DNA of 6,342 nt from Phycisphaerales bacterium (GTDB lineage Bacteria > Planctomycetota > Phycisphaerae > Phycisphaerales > SM1A02), in contig SLJD01000328.1 of the NCBI GenBank assembly GCA_007135295.1, positions 1-6,342 on the forward strand, read 5' to 3'. The notes under the pieces are model-generated. The model had not been told where the DNA came from and did not search any database. It saw only the letters and a program-made list of their open reading frames with translations. Positions 5,857 through 6,342 of the stretch are shown here, piece after piece; the first letter of the stretch is position 1, and every line of letters starts with the position of its first letter. Made by a program: the position numbers and the translations under genes.

Positions 5857-6342
5857 ATGACCCCACCTTCAGAACATCTGCTGCTCACCGGGCCGCGCGG
5901 CGTCGGCAAGTCCATGATCGGCCGATTATTATGTGAACGCCTCGATCGAACGTTCATCGACCTCGATGATCTCGCCCTTTCGATCACCGGCCGGGCGACT
6001 GTGCATGATGTCTGGCAGACCGGCGGCGAACCGGCGTGGCGCGGTGCCGAGCGGGATGCGTTCGCGCAATGTCTTGCCATCACGGAACCTGTTGTCATCG
6101 CGCTCGGCGGAGGGGCGGTGATGGTTGATGAGATTGCCGACGCCATCCGTCGCGGGCAGGCCAAAGGCCGAACGAAGGTGATCTATCTCCGCGCAACACC
6201 GCAGACGCTTCAGGCGAGACTAACAGCCGATCCGGGCGACCGGCCGAGCTTGACCGGCGACGACCCGGCGGCGGAAATCGGGCGAGTTCTCGCCCGACGG
6301 GAACCCACGTACCGCGGACTGGCCGACGCCGTGATCGACGTC
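5857..6342 (+). CDS. aroK: Shikimate kinase, cut by the window end
   Basis: Shikimate kinase phosphorylates the 3-hydroxyl of shikimate with ATP, the fifth step towards chorismate in the cytoplasm. The 162 visible residues carry the family's motifs. These are a Walker A P-loop GPRGVGKS (12-19); FIDLDD (33-38) with the Mg2+- and shikimate-contacting acidic residues; GGEPAWRGAE (56-65) with the shikimate-binding Arg62; ALGGGAV (82-88); DRPSL (128-132) in the lid with Arg129; and REPTYRGLAD (148-157) near the adenine site. The family is usually 165-190 residues long, so only a short C-terminal piece is missing. ATG 5857 puts the P-loop at the expected distance from the start. An in-frame GTG at 5812 is possible but would add an unneeded extension. 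Only a weak GAG at 5848-5850 serves as ribosome binding site. The symbol follows the enzyme class, as aroK and aroL products cannot be told apart here. No other aromatic-pathway gene is visible. Confidence 0.93.
   Translation, partial: MTPPSEHLLLTGPRGVGKSMIGRLLCERLDRTFIDLDDLALSITGRATVHDVWQTGGEPAWRGAERDAFAQCLAITEPVVIALGGGAVMVDEIADAIRRGQAKGRTKVIYLRATPQTLQARLTADPGDRPSLTGDDPAAEIGRVLARREPTYRGLADAVIDV

Noticed and set aside
5424..6164. Minus-strand open frame (246 codons) across the DUF2203-aroK spacer
   Set aside because: It overlaps both supported genes and the promoter region; the translation is Ser/Arg-rich with no recognisable motif.

Overview
The window is GC-rich bacterial chromosome that reads as ordinary core-gene territory. 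It holds six protein genes and no RNA gene, insertion sequence, CRISPR array or phage-like block that I can see. High GC, isolated housekeeping genes on alternating strands, weak ribosome binding sites and a small membrane-anchored PA14-like protein would fit a planctomycete, perhaps of class Phycisphaerae. This is a guess from overall character; no marker in the window proves it.

Layout from left to right: a membrane-anchored protein of unknown function with a PA14-like exported domain (119-724, +); NAD-dependent DNA ligase LigA (879-3260, +); ketol-acid reductoisomerase IlvC (3302-4354, -), convergent with ligA across a short hairpin-containing gap; an intergenic region of about 420 bp with no convincing gene; a single-domain PilZ protein with complete c-di-GMP-binding motifs (4778-5158, +); a DUF2203-like protein (5165-5668, -), convergent with the PilZ gene at only 6 bp; and the first 162 codons of shikimate kinase (5857 to the window end, +), divergent from the DUF2203 gene.

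The genes do not form one pathway. LigA seals nicks in replication and repair. IlvC makes branched-chain amino acid precursors, and AroK feeds aromatic amino acid synthesis. The PilZ protein probably responds to c-di-GMP. Each gene seems to have its own transcription unit.

The points most worth a second look are an in-frame insertion of roughly 90-100 residues in the nucleotidyltransferase domain of LigA, an arginine-rich coenzyme loop in IlvC, a compact divergent promoter region with a perfect dyad between the DUF2203 gene and aroK, and a sigma-28-like box upstream of the PilZ gene. I do not see an undescribed multi-gene system here.
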